Under the pieces are notes generated by a model. It did not search any database, had not been told where the DNA came from, and saw only the letters and a program-made list of their open reading frames with translations. Below, in pieces: positions 45,432 through 55,515 of a stretch of 64,000 nucleotides of DNA. The stretch is taken from positions 27,248 through 91,247 of the forward strand of contig NZ_CALDPF010000054.1 in the NCBI RefSeq assembly GCF_937912035.1, read 5' to 3'. The position numbers and the translations under genes were made by a program. The stretch comes from an uncultured Bacteroides sp. GTDB lineage: Bacteria; Bacteroidota; Bacteroidia; Bacteroidales; Bacteroidaceae. Each line of letters opens with the position of its first letter. The stretch's first letter is position 1.

Positions 45432-48311
45432 ATGTTTATGAGGATATTGGGTTTTGTCTTATGTGCTTTTCTGACTTTCTCTCAAGTTATTTATGCTGAA
45501 GGATTTATTGACTTAAAAGGTAAATGGTCCTTTCAAATCGATAGTCTGGATAGAGGTGTTAAAGAAAAATGGTATATTGGACATTTAAACGATAATATAA
45601 ATTTACCGGCATCTATGCCGGAAAAACTTAAGGGTGATATTGTTTCTTCTTCTACAAAGTGGACAGGAACATTATACGACAGTACATATTATTATAATCC
45701 TTATTTCGATAAATACAGGAAAGAAGGTAATGTAAAATTACCTTTCTTTCTTACTCCTGATAGGCATTATGTCGGTGTAGCTTGGTATCAGAAAAAAATT
45801 GAGATTCCAGCTGACTGGAAGGGTAGAAAGATTTATTTATTTCTTGAGCGTCCACATATAGAAACAAATGTTTGGATTAATGGAAAGAAAGTTGGAATGC
45901 AGAATAGTCTGTGTGTTCCTCACGAATATGATATTACAGAATATGTTGACTATGGGAAAAATAATACTTTGTCTGTTAGTGTTGACAATAGGATAAAAGA
46001 AATAAATGTGGGACCCGATTCTCATAGTATTACAGACCAGACACAGGGAAACTGGAATGGGATAGTAGGTAGAATTGGAATTTATTCATCTCCTGAAATA
46101 CATATAACAGATGTGCAAGTTTATCCTGATGTAGATAAAGGTGAAGCTTTGGTAAAAATCAGGTTGGAAGGAAAAGGTAAAACGAAGTTGAGATTATCAG
46201 CAGAAAGTTTTAACTCAGATTTAAAACATATTGTTCCAACGGTAGAAACTAGTGTAAAGCTTGGTAGAAATGTCACAGAAACAAGCATTGTTCTTCCTAT
46301 GGGGGATGATTTTCAGTTGTGGGATGAATTTAATCCAGCCTTGTATAAACTTAAGGTTGAATCTATATTGGAAGGAGAGACTGAGGTTAAAGAAGTCCAA
46401 TTCGGTATGAGAAAATTCGAAATAAAGGGTAAGTGGTTTTATGTGAATAACCGGAAAATAATGCTTAGAGGTACGGTTGAGAACTGCTTGTTTCCTAATA
46501 CAGGTTATCCTCCAATGGATGTTGAAAGCTGGGAAAGAGTTTTCAGAATATGTAGGAATTACGGATTAAACCACATGCGTTTCCATTCATATTGTCCGCC
46601 GGAAGCTGCTTTTATAGCAGCAGATTTGGTTGGATTCTATTTACAGCCAGAGGGACCGAGTTGGCCTAATCATGGCTCAGGACTTGGCTTAGGTAAACCT
46701 ATTGATGAATATCTGATGAATGAAACAAAAGCTTTAACCAAGGCATACGGTAATTATGCTTCATTTTGTATGTTGGCTTGTGGTAATGAACCGTATGGAA
46801 ATTGGGTAAGTTGGGTAAGTGATTTTGTAGATTACTGGAAAAATGAGGATAACAGGCGTGTGTATACTGGGGCATCAGTAGGAAACGGTTGGCAATGGCA
46901 GCCTAAAAGCCAATATCATGTAAAGGCTGGTGCAAGAGGATTGACTTGGAAGAATAAACGTCCTTCAACAATGGATGATTATAGATTCCAGAATGGTCTG
47001 GACACTGTTAAACAACCATATGTATCACATGAAACCGGACAATGGTGTGTTTTCCCGAATTTCAATGAAATCAATAAATATACAGGAGTAAATAAGGCAA
47101 AGAATTTTGAGATATTCCGTGATATATTGAGGGATAATGGCATGGAAGATATGGGACACAAATTTCTTATGGCAAGTGGAAAGTTACAATCTATCTGTTA
47201 TAAATACGAGATTGAGAAAACTTTGCGAACTCCTGATTATGCCGGATTTCAGTTACTGGCATTAAATGATTATTCAGGTCAGGGAAGTGCGCTTGTTGGT
47301 GTTCTTGATGTTTTCTTTGAGGAAAAAGGTTATATAAATTCTGATGAATGGAGGACATTCTGTTCTGCTACAGTTCCTTTAATGAGAACTTCAAAGTTTA
47401 TTTATAAGAATAGTGAGAATCTTAAAGCAGATATAGAAGTAGCTCATTTTGGTGTAAAAGCATTGAAAAATGTCGATGTTTCTTATACTGTTACTGATGA
47501 TAATAAAAAAGTCTTATACAGTGGGGTCTTTCCTGCTTGCAGTATTAATATAGGCAATTGTAATAATATTGGAGAAATAAATATACCTCTTAATAATATA
47601 ATTGTAGCAAAGAAGATTACTCTGGAAGTGGGTATTAATGGTTCGGAAGCTAAAAATAGCTGGAACTTTTGGGTATATCCTGAGTCTGTTGAAATAAATA
47701 ATAGTGAGGTGTATATAACAGACTATTTGGATAAAAAAGCATTGGATATTTTGCAGGAAGGTGGTAAAGTCCTTATTATTGCTAACGGAAAAATTTCATA
47801 CGGAAAAAGTATTGTACAGAGATTCTTGCCTGTGTTCTGGAATACATCATGGTTTAAGATGAGACCACCTCATACTACTGGTATATATTTGAACAATAAA
47901 CATCCGTTATTTAAATCTTTCCCGACTGACTATCATAGTGATTTACAGTGGTGGGAACTGGTGAATAACTGTCAGGTAATGAGGTTTAGTGATTTCCCGG
48001 CAAACTTTAGACCTCTAGTGCAAAGTATTGATACCTGGTTCTTAAGCCGTAAAATAGGTATACTTTTTGAGGCTAATGTATTGAATGGAAAATTGATAAT
48101 GACAAGTATGGATTTGAATTCAGACTTGGATGACAGAATTGTTGCACGCCAGATGCGTAAATCTATTTTGGATTATATGAACTCTGACTATTTCAGACCT
48201 GAATATAATATCAGTACTGACTTGGTGATGAGCTTGTTCAATAAAATTGACAATGGAGTAGAATTATATACAAACGACTCTCCAGATGAACTTAAACCTA
48301 AGATAAACTGA
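45432..48311 (+). CDS. GH2-type glycoside hydrolase with C-terminal GATase-like domain, unknown specificity
   Basis: A 959-residue secreted protein (signal peptide ~1-22). The GH2 plan is present: an N-terminal jelly roll with a long insert (residues ~60-115, containing Y-Y-Y-N-P-Y-F-D-K-Y), Ig-like domain, and TIM barrel (~325-640). E453 in L-A-C-G-N-E-P-Y-G is the acid/base and E534 in V-S-H-E-T-G-Q-W is the likely nucleophile; both differ in context from the GH2 at 21173. The last ~200 residues include A-L-D-I-L-Q-E-G-G-K-V-L-I-I-A-N-G, resembling a GATase-like accessory domain. The insert and terminal domain set it apart from standard beta-galactosidases. It lies between DUF4861 and RhaM, so a role on a rhamnose-containing or side-chain structure is plausible but unproven. 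Confidence 0.8.
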   Translation: MFMRILGFVLCAFLTFSQVIYAEGFIDLKGKWSFQIDSLDRGVKEKWYIGHLNDNINLPASMPEKLKGDIVSSSTKWTGTLYDSTYYYNPYFDKYRKEGNVKLPFFLTPDRHYVGVAWYQKKIEIPADWKGRKIYLFLERPHIETNVWINGKKVGMQNSLCVPHEYDITEYVDYGKNNTLSVSVDNRIKEINVGPDSHSITDQTQGNWNGIVGRIGIYSSPEIHITDVQVYPDVDKGEALVKIRLEGKGKTKLRLSAESFNSDLKHIVPTVETSVKLGRNVTETSIVLPMGDDFQLWDEFNPALYKLKVESILEGETEVKEVQFGMRKFEIKGKWFYVNNRKIMLRGTVENCLFPNTGYPPMDVESWERVFRICRNYGLNHMRFHSYCPPEAAFIAADLVGFYLQPEGPSWPNHGSGLGLGKPIDEYLMNETKALTKAYGNYASFCMLACGNEPYGNWVSWVSDFVDYWKNEDNRRVYTGASVGNGWQWQPKSQYHVKAGARGLTWKNKRPSTMDDYRFQNGLDTVKQPYVSHETGQWCVFPNFNEINKYTGVNKAKNFEIFRDILRDNGMEDMGHKFLMASGKLQSICYKYEIEKTLRTPDYAGFQLLALNDYSGQGSALVGVLDVFFEEKGYINSDEWRTFCSATVPLMRTSKFIYKNSENLKADIEVAHFGVKALKNVDVSYTVTDDNKKVLYSGVFPACSINIGNCNNIGEINIPLNNIIVAKKITLEVGINGSEAKNSWNFWVYPESVEINNSEVYITDYLDKKALDILQEGGKVLIIANGKISYGKSIVQRFLPVFWNTSWFKMRPPHTTGIYLNNKHPLFKSFPTDYHSDLQWWELVNNCQVMRFSDFPANFRPLVQSIDTWFLSRKIGILFEANVLNGKLIMTSMDLNSDLDDRIVARQMRKSILDYMNSDYFRPEYNISTDLVMSLFNKIDNGVELYTNDSPDELKPKIN

Positions 48312-48358
48312 AATAACTTTAACCAGGGACTGTCATTCAGTCTCATAAAATAATTGAT

Positions 48359-48673
48359 ATGAAAAGAGAAGCTTTTAAAATGTATTTGAAGAAAGGCTGT
48401 GAAGAAGAGTATGAAAGACGTCATGCTGCTATATGGCCTGAGTTGAAATCTTTGTTGTCTGAATCCGGAGTGTCGGAATATTCTATTTTCTGGGATAAGG
48501 ATACCAATATCCTTTTTGCTTTCCAGAAGGTGAGTGGTGATAATGGCTCGCAAGATTTAGGAAACACTGAGATTGTAAAGAAATGGTGGGACTACATGGC
48601 TGATATCATGGAAGTCAACCCAGACAATTCACCTGTGACAATAGAGCTCAAGGAAGTATTTTATATGGACTAA
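48359..48673 (+). CDS. rhaM: L-rhamnose mutarotase
   Basis: A 104-residue protein without a signal peptide, the only clearly cytoplasmic metabolic enzyme in the window. It interconverts the alpha and beta forms of L-rhamnose. The match to RhaM is strong: K-R-E-A-F-K-M, E-E-Y-E-R-R-H-A-A-I-W-P-E-L with His22 at the active-site position, L-F-A-F, K-W-W-D-Y-M-A-D-I-M, N-P-D-N-S-P-V and E-L-K-E-V-F-Y-M-D at the end. Length equals that of the E. coli enzyme. It is the last gene of the DUF4861-GH2 operon (47-base gap) and is followed by a terminator. Rhamnose isomerase, kinase, aldolase and permease are not in the window. Confidence 0.95.
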   Translation: MKREAFKMYLKKGCEEEYERRHAAIWPELKSLLSESGVSEYSIFWDKDTNILFAFQKVSGDNGSQDLGNTEIVKKWWDYMADIMEVNPDNSPVTIELKEVFYMD

Positions 48674-48685
48674 ATTGTCATATTT

Positions 48686-48730
48686 AATCGATTGGTAAAA
48701 TGTTGTCGTCAAGAGTTTTATCAATCGATT
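48686..48730 (+). terminator. Terminator after rhaM
   Basis: AATCGATTGGTAAAA (48686-48700) pairs with TTTTATCAATCGATT (48716-48730) with one G-U or mismatch, followed by TTTATTTTTA. Confidence 0.78.
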
Positions 48731-48797
48731 TTTATTTTTACTTCCAACCTAGGTATTTATCAACTATAGACGGATTTAATTTTGTAAAAATCAACAT

Positions 48798-48829
48798 GTT
48801 GCAAATTGTATTTATTTGATGTATTTTTG
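48798..48829 (+). promoter_or_regulatory. Promoter of the GH42 gene
   Basis: GTTG (48798-48801), 20 bases, then TATTTTTG (48822-48829), matching the -33/-7 pattern. A weak box-like TGTAAAAATCAACAT (48783-48797) ends 25 bases before the -7 and is not convincing. Confidence 0.5.
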
Positions 48830-48840
48830 AAACGAATTTT

Positions 48841-50934
48841 ATGAAAAACAATATGAAGAACAGTATGAAGACACTATTTTTTTCTATTTTATGCTGCTGT
48901 TTATTTACAGAAGTGACTTTTGCCCAGAAATCTTGGTTTGATGAAGACGATCTTGTTACCACAGGAGCTTACTATTATCCTGAGCATTGGGATGAGGGTC
49001 AATGGGAAAGGGACTTGAAACGTATGCATGAATTGGGTTTTGAATTTACACATTTTGCAGAGTTTGCATGGGCTCAGCTGGAACCGTCAGAGGGGGTATA
49101 TAATTTTGAGTGGTTGGACAAAGCTGTTGCCTTGGCTGATAAATACGACCTGAAAGTAATAATGTGTACATCTACAGCTACTCCTCCTGTATGGTTGAGT
49201 AGAAAATATCCGGAGGTTTTATTACGTTCAGAGGATGGTACTATTTGCGATCATGGTGCAAGACAGCATGCGTCATTCGCATCTACAACATATAGAAATC
49301 TTGCATATAAGATGATTGAGGAACTGGCAAAGCATTATGGTAATGATAGTAGAATCATAGGATGGCAGTTGGATAATGAGCCTACAGTACAGTTTGATTA
49401 CAGTTATCAGGCTGAAATGGGTTTCCGATCTTTCCTGGCTGACAAATACAAGGATATTGATTCATTGAATAATGCTTGGGGAACATCTTTCTGGAGTGAG
49501 GTTTATTCTTCTTTTTCCGAAATCACACTCCCTAAGACAGCTCAGATGTTTATGAATCATCATCAGATTTTGGATTATCGTCGTTATGCTGCAAAACAAA
49601 CCAATGATTTTCTAGATGAACAGGCTCGTATAATTAAAAAGTATGCAAAAAACCAATGGGTTACGACCAATTATATTCCTGATTATGATAAAGGTCATAT
49701 AGGTGGAAGCAAGGAGCTTGATTTTGTAAGTTATACCAGATATATGGTATATGGTGACAATGAAGGTATCGGACGTCGTGGATTTAGGGTAGGTAATCCT
49801 TTGAGAATAGCTTTAGCTAATGATTTCTTCAGACCTATAAGTGAGACATACGGTGTAATGGAATTACAGCCAGGACAGGTGAACTGGGGAAGTATAAATC
49901 CACAACCTTATCCGGGAGCAGTAAGATTATGGTTGTGGAGTGTTTTTGCCGGTGGGGCAGATTTTATTTGTACTTATAGATACAGACAGCCTTTGTTTGG
50001 AACAGAGCAATATCATTATGGAATTGTTGGAACTGATGGTGTGACTCTTACTAGTGGTGGTAAAGAATATGAGATTTTCATGAAAGAAATAAAGTCTTTA
50101 CGAGGAAAGGTAAAATCAAAATCAACAAAACCGGAATCATATCTTAATAGAAAGACTGCTATTTTGTGGAATCATGAAAATTATTGGAGTATTGACAGAC
50201 AAAAACAGAATAGGACATGGGATACATTTAAGCACTTGGACAAATATTATAAGGTATTAAAGTCATACGGTGCACCTGTTGATATTATTTCTGAAGATAT
50301 GGATTTCACAAAATATAAGGTTTTAATAGTTCCTGCTTATCAGTTGGCGGATAAAGAACTGGTAGATAAATGGCAGAACTATGTAAAACAAGGTGGAAAT
50401 CTTGTTATTACCTGCAGAACTGCACAGAAGGACAGATTCGGACGCTTGCCTGAAAGTAAGTTTGGTTCGATGATATATGATCTTACTGGAAACGAAATAG
50501 AGTTCTATGACTTGTTACTGCCTGACAGTCCGGGATTAGTGACAATGGATAACAAATCTTATAAATGGAATACATGGGGCGAGATTCTTATTCCTGAAAG
50601 TAAAAATGAAGTATGGGCTACATACTCAGAAGAGTTCTATGAAGGTAAACCTGCTGTAACGTTCAAGCAAGATGGTGCAGGTAGTGTTACATATATAGGT
50701 GTAGATACCCAAAATGGTGAACTGGAACATGATGTATTGAATAAGTTATACAAAAGGCTTAATATAGATGTAATGGATTTACCATACGGTATATCTGTAG
50801 AATATAGAAACGGTTTAGGTGTAGTGCTTAATTATAGTGACAAGCCTTATCATTTCCAGCTTCCAGAAGGAGGAAAGGTTATAATCGGTAAAGAAGATGT
50901 ATCTCCTGTAGATGTAATGGTGTTTAAATATTGA
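48841..50934 (+). CDS. GH42 beta-galactosidase, secreted
   Basis: A 697-residue enzyme with a signal peptide (F-F-S-I-L-C-C-C-L-F-T-E-V-T-F-A-Q, cut near residue 29). The opening G-A-Y-Y-Y-P-E-H-W-D-E-G-Q-W-E-R-D is the classic GH42 start. The acid/base is E180 in G-W-Q-L-D-N-E-P and the nucleophile E341 in Y-G-V-M-E-L-Q-P-G-Q-V-N-W. The trimer-interface/GATase-like domain (Y-K-V-L-I-V-P-A-Y-Q-L-A-D) and a small C-terminal beta domain follow, so the protein is full length. It hydrolyses terminal beta-galactose, here most likely from RG-I galactan side chains. It has its own promoter and terminator. Confidence 0.93.
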   Translation: MKNNMKNSMKTLFFSILCCCLFTEVTFAQKSWFDEDDLVTTGAYYYPEHWDEGQWERDLKRMHELGFEFTHFAEFAWAQLEPSEGVYNFEWLDKAVALADKYDLKVIMCTSTATPPVWLSRKYPEVLLRSEDGTICDHGARQHASFASTTYRNLAYKMIEELAKHYGNDSRIIGWQLDNEPTVQFDYSYQAEMGFRSFLADKYKDIDSLNNAWGTSFWSEVYSSFSEITLPKTAQMFMNHHQILDYRRYAAKQTNDFLDEQARIIKKYAKNQWVTTNYIPDYDKGHIGGSKELDFVSYTRYMVYGDNEGIGRRGFRVGNPLRIALANDFFRPISETYGVMELQPGQVNWGSINPQPYPGAVRLWLWSVFAGGADFICTYRYRQPLFGTEQYHYGIVGTDGVTLTSGGKEYEIFMKEIKSLRGKVKSKSTKPESYLNRKTAILWNHENYWSIDRQKQNRTWDTFKHLDKYYKVLKSYGAPVDIISEDMDFTKYKVLIVPAYQLADKELVDKWQNYVKQGGNLVITCRTAQKDRFGRLPESKFGSMIYDLTGNEIEFYDLLLPDSPGLVTMDNKSYKWNTWGEILIPESKNEVWATYSEEFYEGKPAVTFKQDGAGSVTYIGVDTQNGELEHDVLNKLYKRLNIDVMDLPYGISVEYRNGLGVVLNYSDKPYHFQLPEGGKVIIGKEDVSPVDVMVFKY

Positions 50935-50950
50935 TATTCATTATACTTTT

Positions 50951-51006
50951 ATATGCTGAAAATGCGATAATATTCTTTTGAAGACCATATCGTGTTTTCA
51001 GCATAT
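50951..51006 (+). terminator. Terminator after GH42
   Basis: ATATGCTGAAAA (50951-50962) pairs perfectly with 50995-51006. The stem extends inward (GCGATA/TATCGT region) and is followed by TTTTATG. Confidence 0.8.
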
Positions 51007-51062
51007 TTTATGTTTATTGATTTAATCACTTATCCGAATATAGTTATAATTATTGGCATTAT

Positions 51063-51092
51063 TTTGTTTCTATCCTTTTTTATTTAATTTTG
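51063..51092 (+). promoter_or_regulatory. Factor-independent-looking promoter of the HTCS regulator gene
   Basis: TTTG (51063-51066), 18 bases, then TAATTTTG (51085-51092). It has good -33 and -7 elements and no operator box, fitting steady expression of the sensor. Confidence 0.6.
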
Positions 51093-51160
51093 CAGTACAA
51101 TCATATAATTATTGTATTATAATGTTTTGTTATATAGTGTTAACTGATAAATGAAATTTA

Positions 51161-54100
51161 ATGTTGATGTCTTCTATAAAAAATAAACAAAGGATGAGAA
51201 TAAATCATTTATTATTTATATTTCTTCTTTTTGCTTATAAAGCATACTCTTCGGTTAATGTGTCTTCTGTCAGGCTTGATGTGTCTGATGGCTTATCTAA
51301 TAATACTGTTCGTTCGATGTATCAAGATTCAAAAGGATTTATATGGTTTGGTACATTAAATGGATTGACCCGATATGATGGTATCTCATTTAAAACATAT
51401 ACTCCATCACAAAAAGAGACACTGTCTTTGCCTGATCACAGGGTCAGAGGAATTTTTGAGGATTCAAATGGTTTTTTATGGGTGAAAACAGTGGCAGATC
51501 TTTATGGGTGCTATAACACTAAAACAGAAGAGTTTGTTGATTTTACAGGCTGCGGAGAGTATAATGATTTTTATAGAAACCATTATTTCTCTAAAACGGA
51601 AAATAATGTGATGTGGTTATGGGGTGATCTTAATGGTTGCAGGCGTATATTATATAAAGACGGTAAATTTTCTTCAGTTTCTTTTTTAAATTCAGAAAGG
51701 GATAATATTATTATAAATGATTTAAAAGATGGTGGAGATAAATTGACTTGGATAGCTACCAGCAAAGGACTATATTACTGGGATGGTGTTAAAATACATA
51801 CAGTAAATAATAAGAAGAACTTTAGACTAATCCAAGATTATAAATCTAAAACATTTTTTGTTACTGTAAGAGGAGAAATCTATTGCTTTGATAATCAGAG
51901 AAAGGAATTATCTCTTGTATCTGATCTTAGAATGGAACGTAAATCAAAAATAACAGGCGCTTTTTCTGTTGGTAACAAATGGAATATCTTTTATAGTGAG
52001 GGAAGTATATCATTTGATATGAATATGCATAAGCTTGTTCCAATAGAAACTTCACTTAATATATCAAAGGCTTTGATTCTGGAAGACAATAAACATAACT
52101 ACTGGATATATAATAACACAGGTATTCTAAGATATGTAAATGTAAATACTGGTAAGGTAAAAGCATTTGATGTAACACAGAATGTTGATGTTGATTATAT
52201 AGATGAGGAGCGTTTCGATGTGGTACATGATTCTAGAGATATAATTTGGATAGCTACTTATGGTAATGGACTTTTCACATATGATATTAACAATGATGTT
52301 TTTAGTCAGATAGAAGCTAAAAACGGTAATTCTCCATATATTTTTGGATCTAATTATTTGTTGGATATAATGGAGGATAAGATAGGAAATATATGGGTTA
52401 GCTCTGAATTTACCGGTGTTTCCAAGTTGTATATGATTAACAAAGGAGCATTTATGGTATATCCTAATGTTTCCGAGAGAATTGACAGGTCTAATACTGT
52501 AAGATGCTTGTCATATATAAATGATGAACTTTATGTATTTACACGTACAGGTACTTGTTCGGTTTATGATAAAGATTTAAATTTAAAATCATCATCTATT
52601 CTTGATACTAATATATATGCATTGTTAGAAGATTCGGAAGGTAATAAATGGTATGGCTCCAGAGGTAAGGGTTTGATTATAGATAATGTGGTATATAGGA
52701 GTGTTTGGAATGATTCACTCTCTTTGTCATCTAATCATGTTTATAGTATGTTTATGGACTCTGAAAAAAGAGTATGGATTGCTACATTGGGTGGAGGATT
52801 GAATCTTGCGATAAAGAATGACGGGAAATATATATTCAAACATTTTTTTAATAAGACATATGGACAAAAAAGAGTAAGGACAATCAGTCAAGACTCTAAC
52901 GGATGGATGTGGATAGGTACTGATGAAGGTTTGTTCGTTTTTAATCCAGATGAATTAATAAAAAATCCAGATTCATATTATCATTATTCGTTTAATAATG
53001 GCTTGTTTAAGAGTAATGAAATAAGATGTATAGAATCAGATTCAAAAGGTAATATCTGGATATCTGAGGCAGGTGCAGGCTTTGCTTACTGCAATGTGCA
53101 GGAGAATGATTATTCAAGGTTAAAATTTGAACACTTTGGTACAGAAGATGGCTTGATTAATAATATGGTTCAGAAGTTCGTGGAAGATCCTTTCGGACGA
53201 ATGTGGATTTCTACTGAATACGGAATATCATGTTTTAGTCTTGAAAAGAAAGAATTCAAGAATTTTTTCTTCTCTAATATAGACCTAGGTAATACATTTT
53301 GCGAGAATTGTGGTATTGGTCTGGATAATGGTAATCTAGTATTTGGTACTAATTATGGATTTATGGTCATTGATCCACGGCAGGTAAAGTTAGTGGAGAA
53401 TGATATTTTTGTAACATTTACTGATTTAAAAGTAAATGGAGTGTCTGTCAAACCCAATGAGAAGGATTCTCCAATTGTAAGTTCTTTGCCTTTTGTCAAT
53501 GAAATAGAATTAAATTATTCACAGAATTCGTTTGTGGTAGAGTTTTCAACCATGGATTTTGATATGGGTAACTCTAAATACAGTTTCATACTTAAGGATT
53601 ATGATAAGGAATGGCGTTCACCATCTAATATTAATTTTGCTGCATACAAAAATTTGCCATACGGTACATATTATCTTCACGTAAAGGCTTGTAATGCATC
53701 AGGGAAATGGGGCACTGAAGATTCTGTTTTGAAAATTGTGGTTAATCCTCCGTTTTGGAGAACATCGTTAGCCTATTTTATATATTTTATTTTATTGTCT
53801 GTTTTGCTGTATATTGTTATTATGGTATTTAATAAGATGAATAATTTACGCAATCAGATAAAGGTCGAAGAGCAAATGACAGAATTCAAGTTGGTTTTCT
53901 TTACGAATATATCTCATGAGTTCAGAACTCCGCTTTCATTGATTCAAGGTGCTTTGGAAAAAATAAATTCCATACCTAATATACCTAAGGATATGGTTTA
54001 TTCTATTAAATTAATGGATAGAAGCACTAAAAGGATGATGAGACTTGTAAATCAGTTAATAGAATTCAGAAAAATGCAGAAAAATAAATTATCATTGTCT

Positions 54101-55471
54101 TTGGAAGAAACAGATATTATATCTTTTATAAATGATATTTATTTGGACTTTAAGGATGCGGCAGAATCTAAGAAAATGGATTTTGTTTTTACCTCATCTG
54201 AGAATTCTTATTTAATGTATTTTGATAAAAGTAAAGTTGATAAGATAGTTTATAATTTATTGTCGAATGCATTTAAATATACTCCTTCAGGTGGAAAAAT
54301 TGAATTGAGTTTGTTTGTAAATACCGATAATTCGACTTTTGACATAAAAGTATCTGATACAGGAGTTGGAATATCTAAAGAAGAACGCAAGGAATTATTC
54401 AAACGTTTTACTCATAATAGAATATCAGGTAACAGCATGGGTATTGGATTGAACCTTACTTATGAACTTGTTACTATTCATAAAGGTAGTATACGTTTTG
54501 ACGATAATGTCAACGGTGGTTCAATTTTCACAATATCTCTGCCTTTAGGTACAGATTTATATGGATCTGAAGACTTCTTGGAATCTGATAGTCCAGTGTT
54601 TAAAGAAGAAAAGGAACATAGCGATCATGTTATAGTGAATGATATAGATGAAAGTTTTGAGGAACGTATTGTTACTCCGCTTAATAAAAAAAGGATATTA
54701 ATTGTTGAGGATGATAATGATGTCAGAAGTTATTTAAAGGAGACATTGAGTAAATATTTTGAGGTTATTGCCGAAGCTGATGGAAAGAGTGGATTGGAGT
54801 ATGTACGTTCTTCTGAGGTAGATTTGATTATAAGTGACGTTATGATGCCTGGAATGTCGGGCTTTGAATTGACGAAACTGTTGAAAAACGATTTTACTAC
54901 AAGTCACATACCAATAGTTCTTCTTACTGCCCTGGAAACGTCAGAAAGTTATCTTGAGGGTATAGAAGTGGGTGCGGATTCATACATAACAAAGCCATTC
55001 AGTACAAAGCTATTAGTGGCAAGAGTGTTTAAGCTAATAAGTCAGCGCGAGAAACTTAGAGAAAAATTTTCTAAGGATCCTACTGCTATACATGATGCTT
55101 TATGTACGACAGATAAAGATAAGGAGTTTGCAGATAGTCTTTCGAAAGTAGTTGATGAACATCTGTCTAATGAAAATCTTTCAGTAGATGAATTGGCTTC
55201 ATTATTGGGGGTAGGACGTTCTATATTCTATAGAAAAGTGAAGGGTATCACAGGATATTCACCAAATGAATATATCAGAATAAAGAGGATGCGTAAGGCT
55301 ACAACTTTACTTTTAGAAGGTAAGATGAATATTTCAGAAATATCATATAGTGTTGGAATAGCAGATCCTTTTTATTTCAGTAAATGCTTTAAAAGCCAGT
55401 TTGGCGTTTCACCTTCCACTTATCAGAAACTGAAAGGTAAATTACCTGATTCTGATAAGACAGAAGATTAG
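51161..55471 (+). CDS. Hybrid two-component system sensor-regulator (HTCS)
   Basis: A 1436-residue single-chain sensor and transcription factor in the inner membrane. The start is 51161 or the ATG at 51194, which begins the signal directly (M-R-I-N-H-L-L-F-I-F). Order: periplasmic two-propeller sensor with Reg_prop repeats (G-F-I-W-F-G-T-L-N-G-L-T-R-Y-D; D-I-I-W-I-A-T-Y-G-N-G-L-F), a Y_Y_Y domain (~790-860), one membrane segment (~869-891), histidine kinase with H919 in I-S-H-E-F-R-T-P-L-S, ATPase (D-T-G-V-G-I), receiver with D1226 in I-I-S-D-V-M-M-P-G, and a C-terminal AraC-type DNA-binding domain (~1325-1430; G-V-G-R-S-I-F-Y-R-K-V-K...F-Y-F-S-K-C-F-K). It is the only regulator of this class in the window and probably controls the boxed promoters. 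Confidence 0.96.
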   Translation: MLMSSIKNKQRMRINHLLFIFLLFAYKAYSSVNVSSVRLDVSDGLSNNTVRSMYQDSKGFIWFGTLNGLTRYDGISFKTYTPSQKETLSLPDHRVRGIFEDSNGFLWVKTVADLYGCYNTKTEEFVDFTGCGEYNDFYRNHYFSKTENNVMWLWGDLNGCRRILYKDGKFSSVSFLNSERDNIIINDLKDGGDKLTWIATSKGLYYWDGVKIHTVNNKKNFRLIQDYKSKTFFVTVRGEIYCFDNQRKELSLVSDLRMERKSKITGAFSVGNKWNIFYSEGSISFDMNMHKLVPIETSLNISKALILEDNKHNYWIYNNTGILRYVNVNTGKVKAFDVTQNVDVDYIDEERFDVVHDSRDIIWIATYGNGLFTYDINNDVFSQIEAKNGNSPYIFGSNYLLDIMEDKIGNIWVSSEFTGVSKLYMINKGAFMVYPNVSERIDRSNTVRCLSYINDELYVFTRTGTCSVYDKDLNLKSSSILDTNIYALLEDSEGNKWYGSRGKGLIIDNVVYRSVWNDSLSLSSNHVYSMFMDSEKRVWIATLGGGLNLAIKNDGKYIFKHFFNKTYGQKRVRTISQDSNGWMWIGTDEGLFVFNPDELIKNPDSYYHYSFNNGLFKSNEIRCIESDSKGNIWISEAGAGFAYCNVQENDYSRLKFEHFGTEDGLINNMVQKFVEDPFGRMWISTEYGISCFSLEKKEFKNFFFSNIDLGNTFCENCGIGLDNGNLVFGTNYGFMVIDPRQVKLVENDIFVTFTDLKVNGVSVKPNEKDSPIVSSLPFVNEIELNYSQNSFVVEFSTMDFDMGNSKYSFILKDYDKEWRSPSNINFAAYKNLPYGTYYLHVKACNASGKWGTEDSVLKIVVNPPFWRTSLAYFIYFILLSVLLYIVIMVFNKMNNLRNQIKVEEQMTEFKLVFFTNISHEFRTPLSLIQGALEKINSIPNIPKDMVYSIKLMDRSTKRMMRLVNQLIEFRKMQKNKLSLSLEETDIISFINDIYLDFKDAAESKKMDFVFTSSENSYLMYFDKSKVDKIVYNLLSNAFKYTPSGGKIELSLFVNTDNSTFDIKVSDTGVGISKEERKELFKRFTHNRISGNSMGIGLNLTYELVTIHKGSIRFDDNVNGGSIFTISLPLGTDLYGSEDFLESDSPVFKEEKEHSDHVIVNDIDESFEERIVTPLNKKRILIVEDDNDVRSYLKETLSKYFEVIAEADGKSGLEYVRSSEVDLIISDVMMPGMSGFELTKLLKNDFTTSHIPIVLLTALETSESYLEGIEVGADSYITKPFSTKLLVARVFKLISQREKLREKFSKDPTAIHDALCTTDKDKEFADSLSKVVDEHLSNENLSVDELASLLGVGRSIFYRKVKGITGYSPNEYIRIKRMRKATTLLLEGKMNISEISYSVGIADPFYFSKCFKSQFGVSPSTYQKLKGKLPDSDKTED

Positions 55472-55515
55472 TCTTTGTTTTGTAGTTTATAATCTTGATT
55501 GTATAGCTTGTAAAT

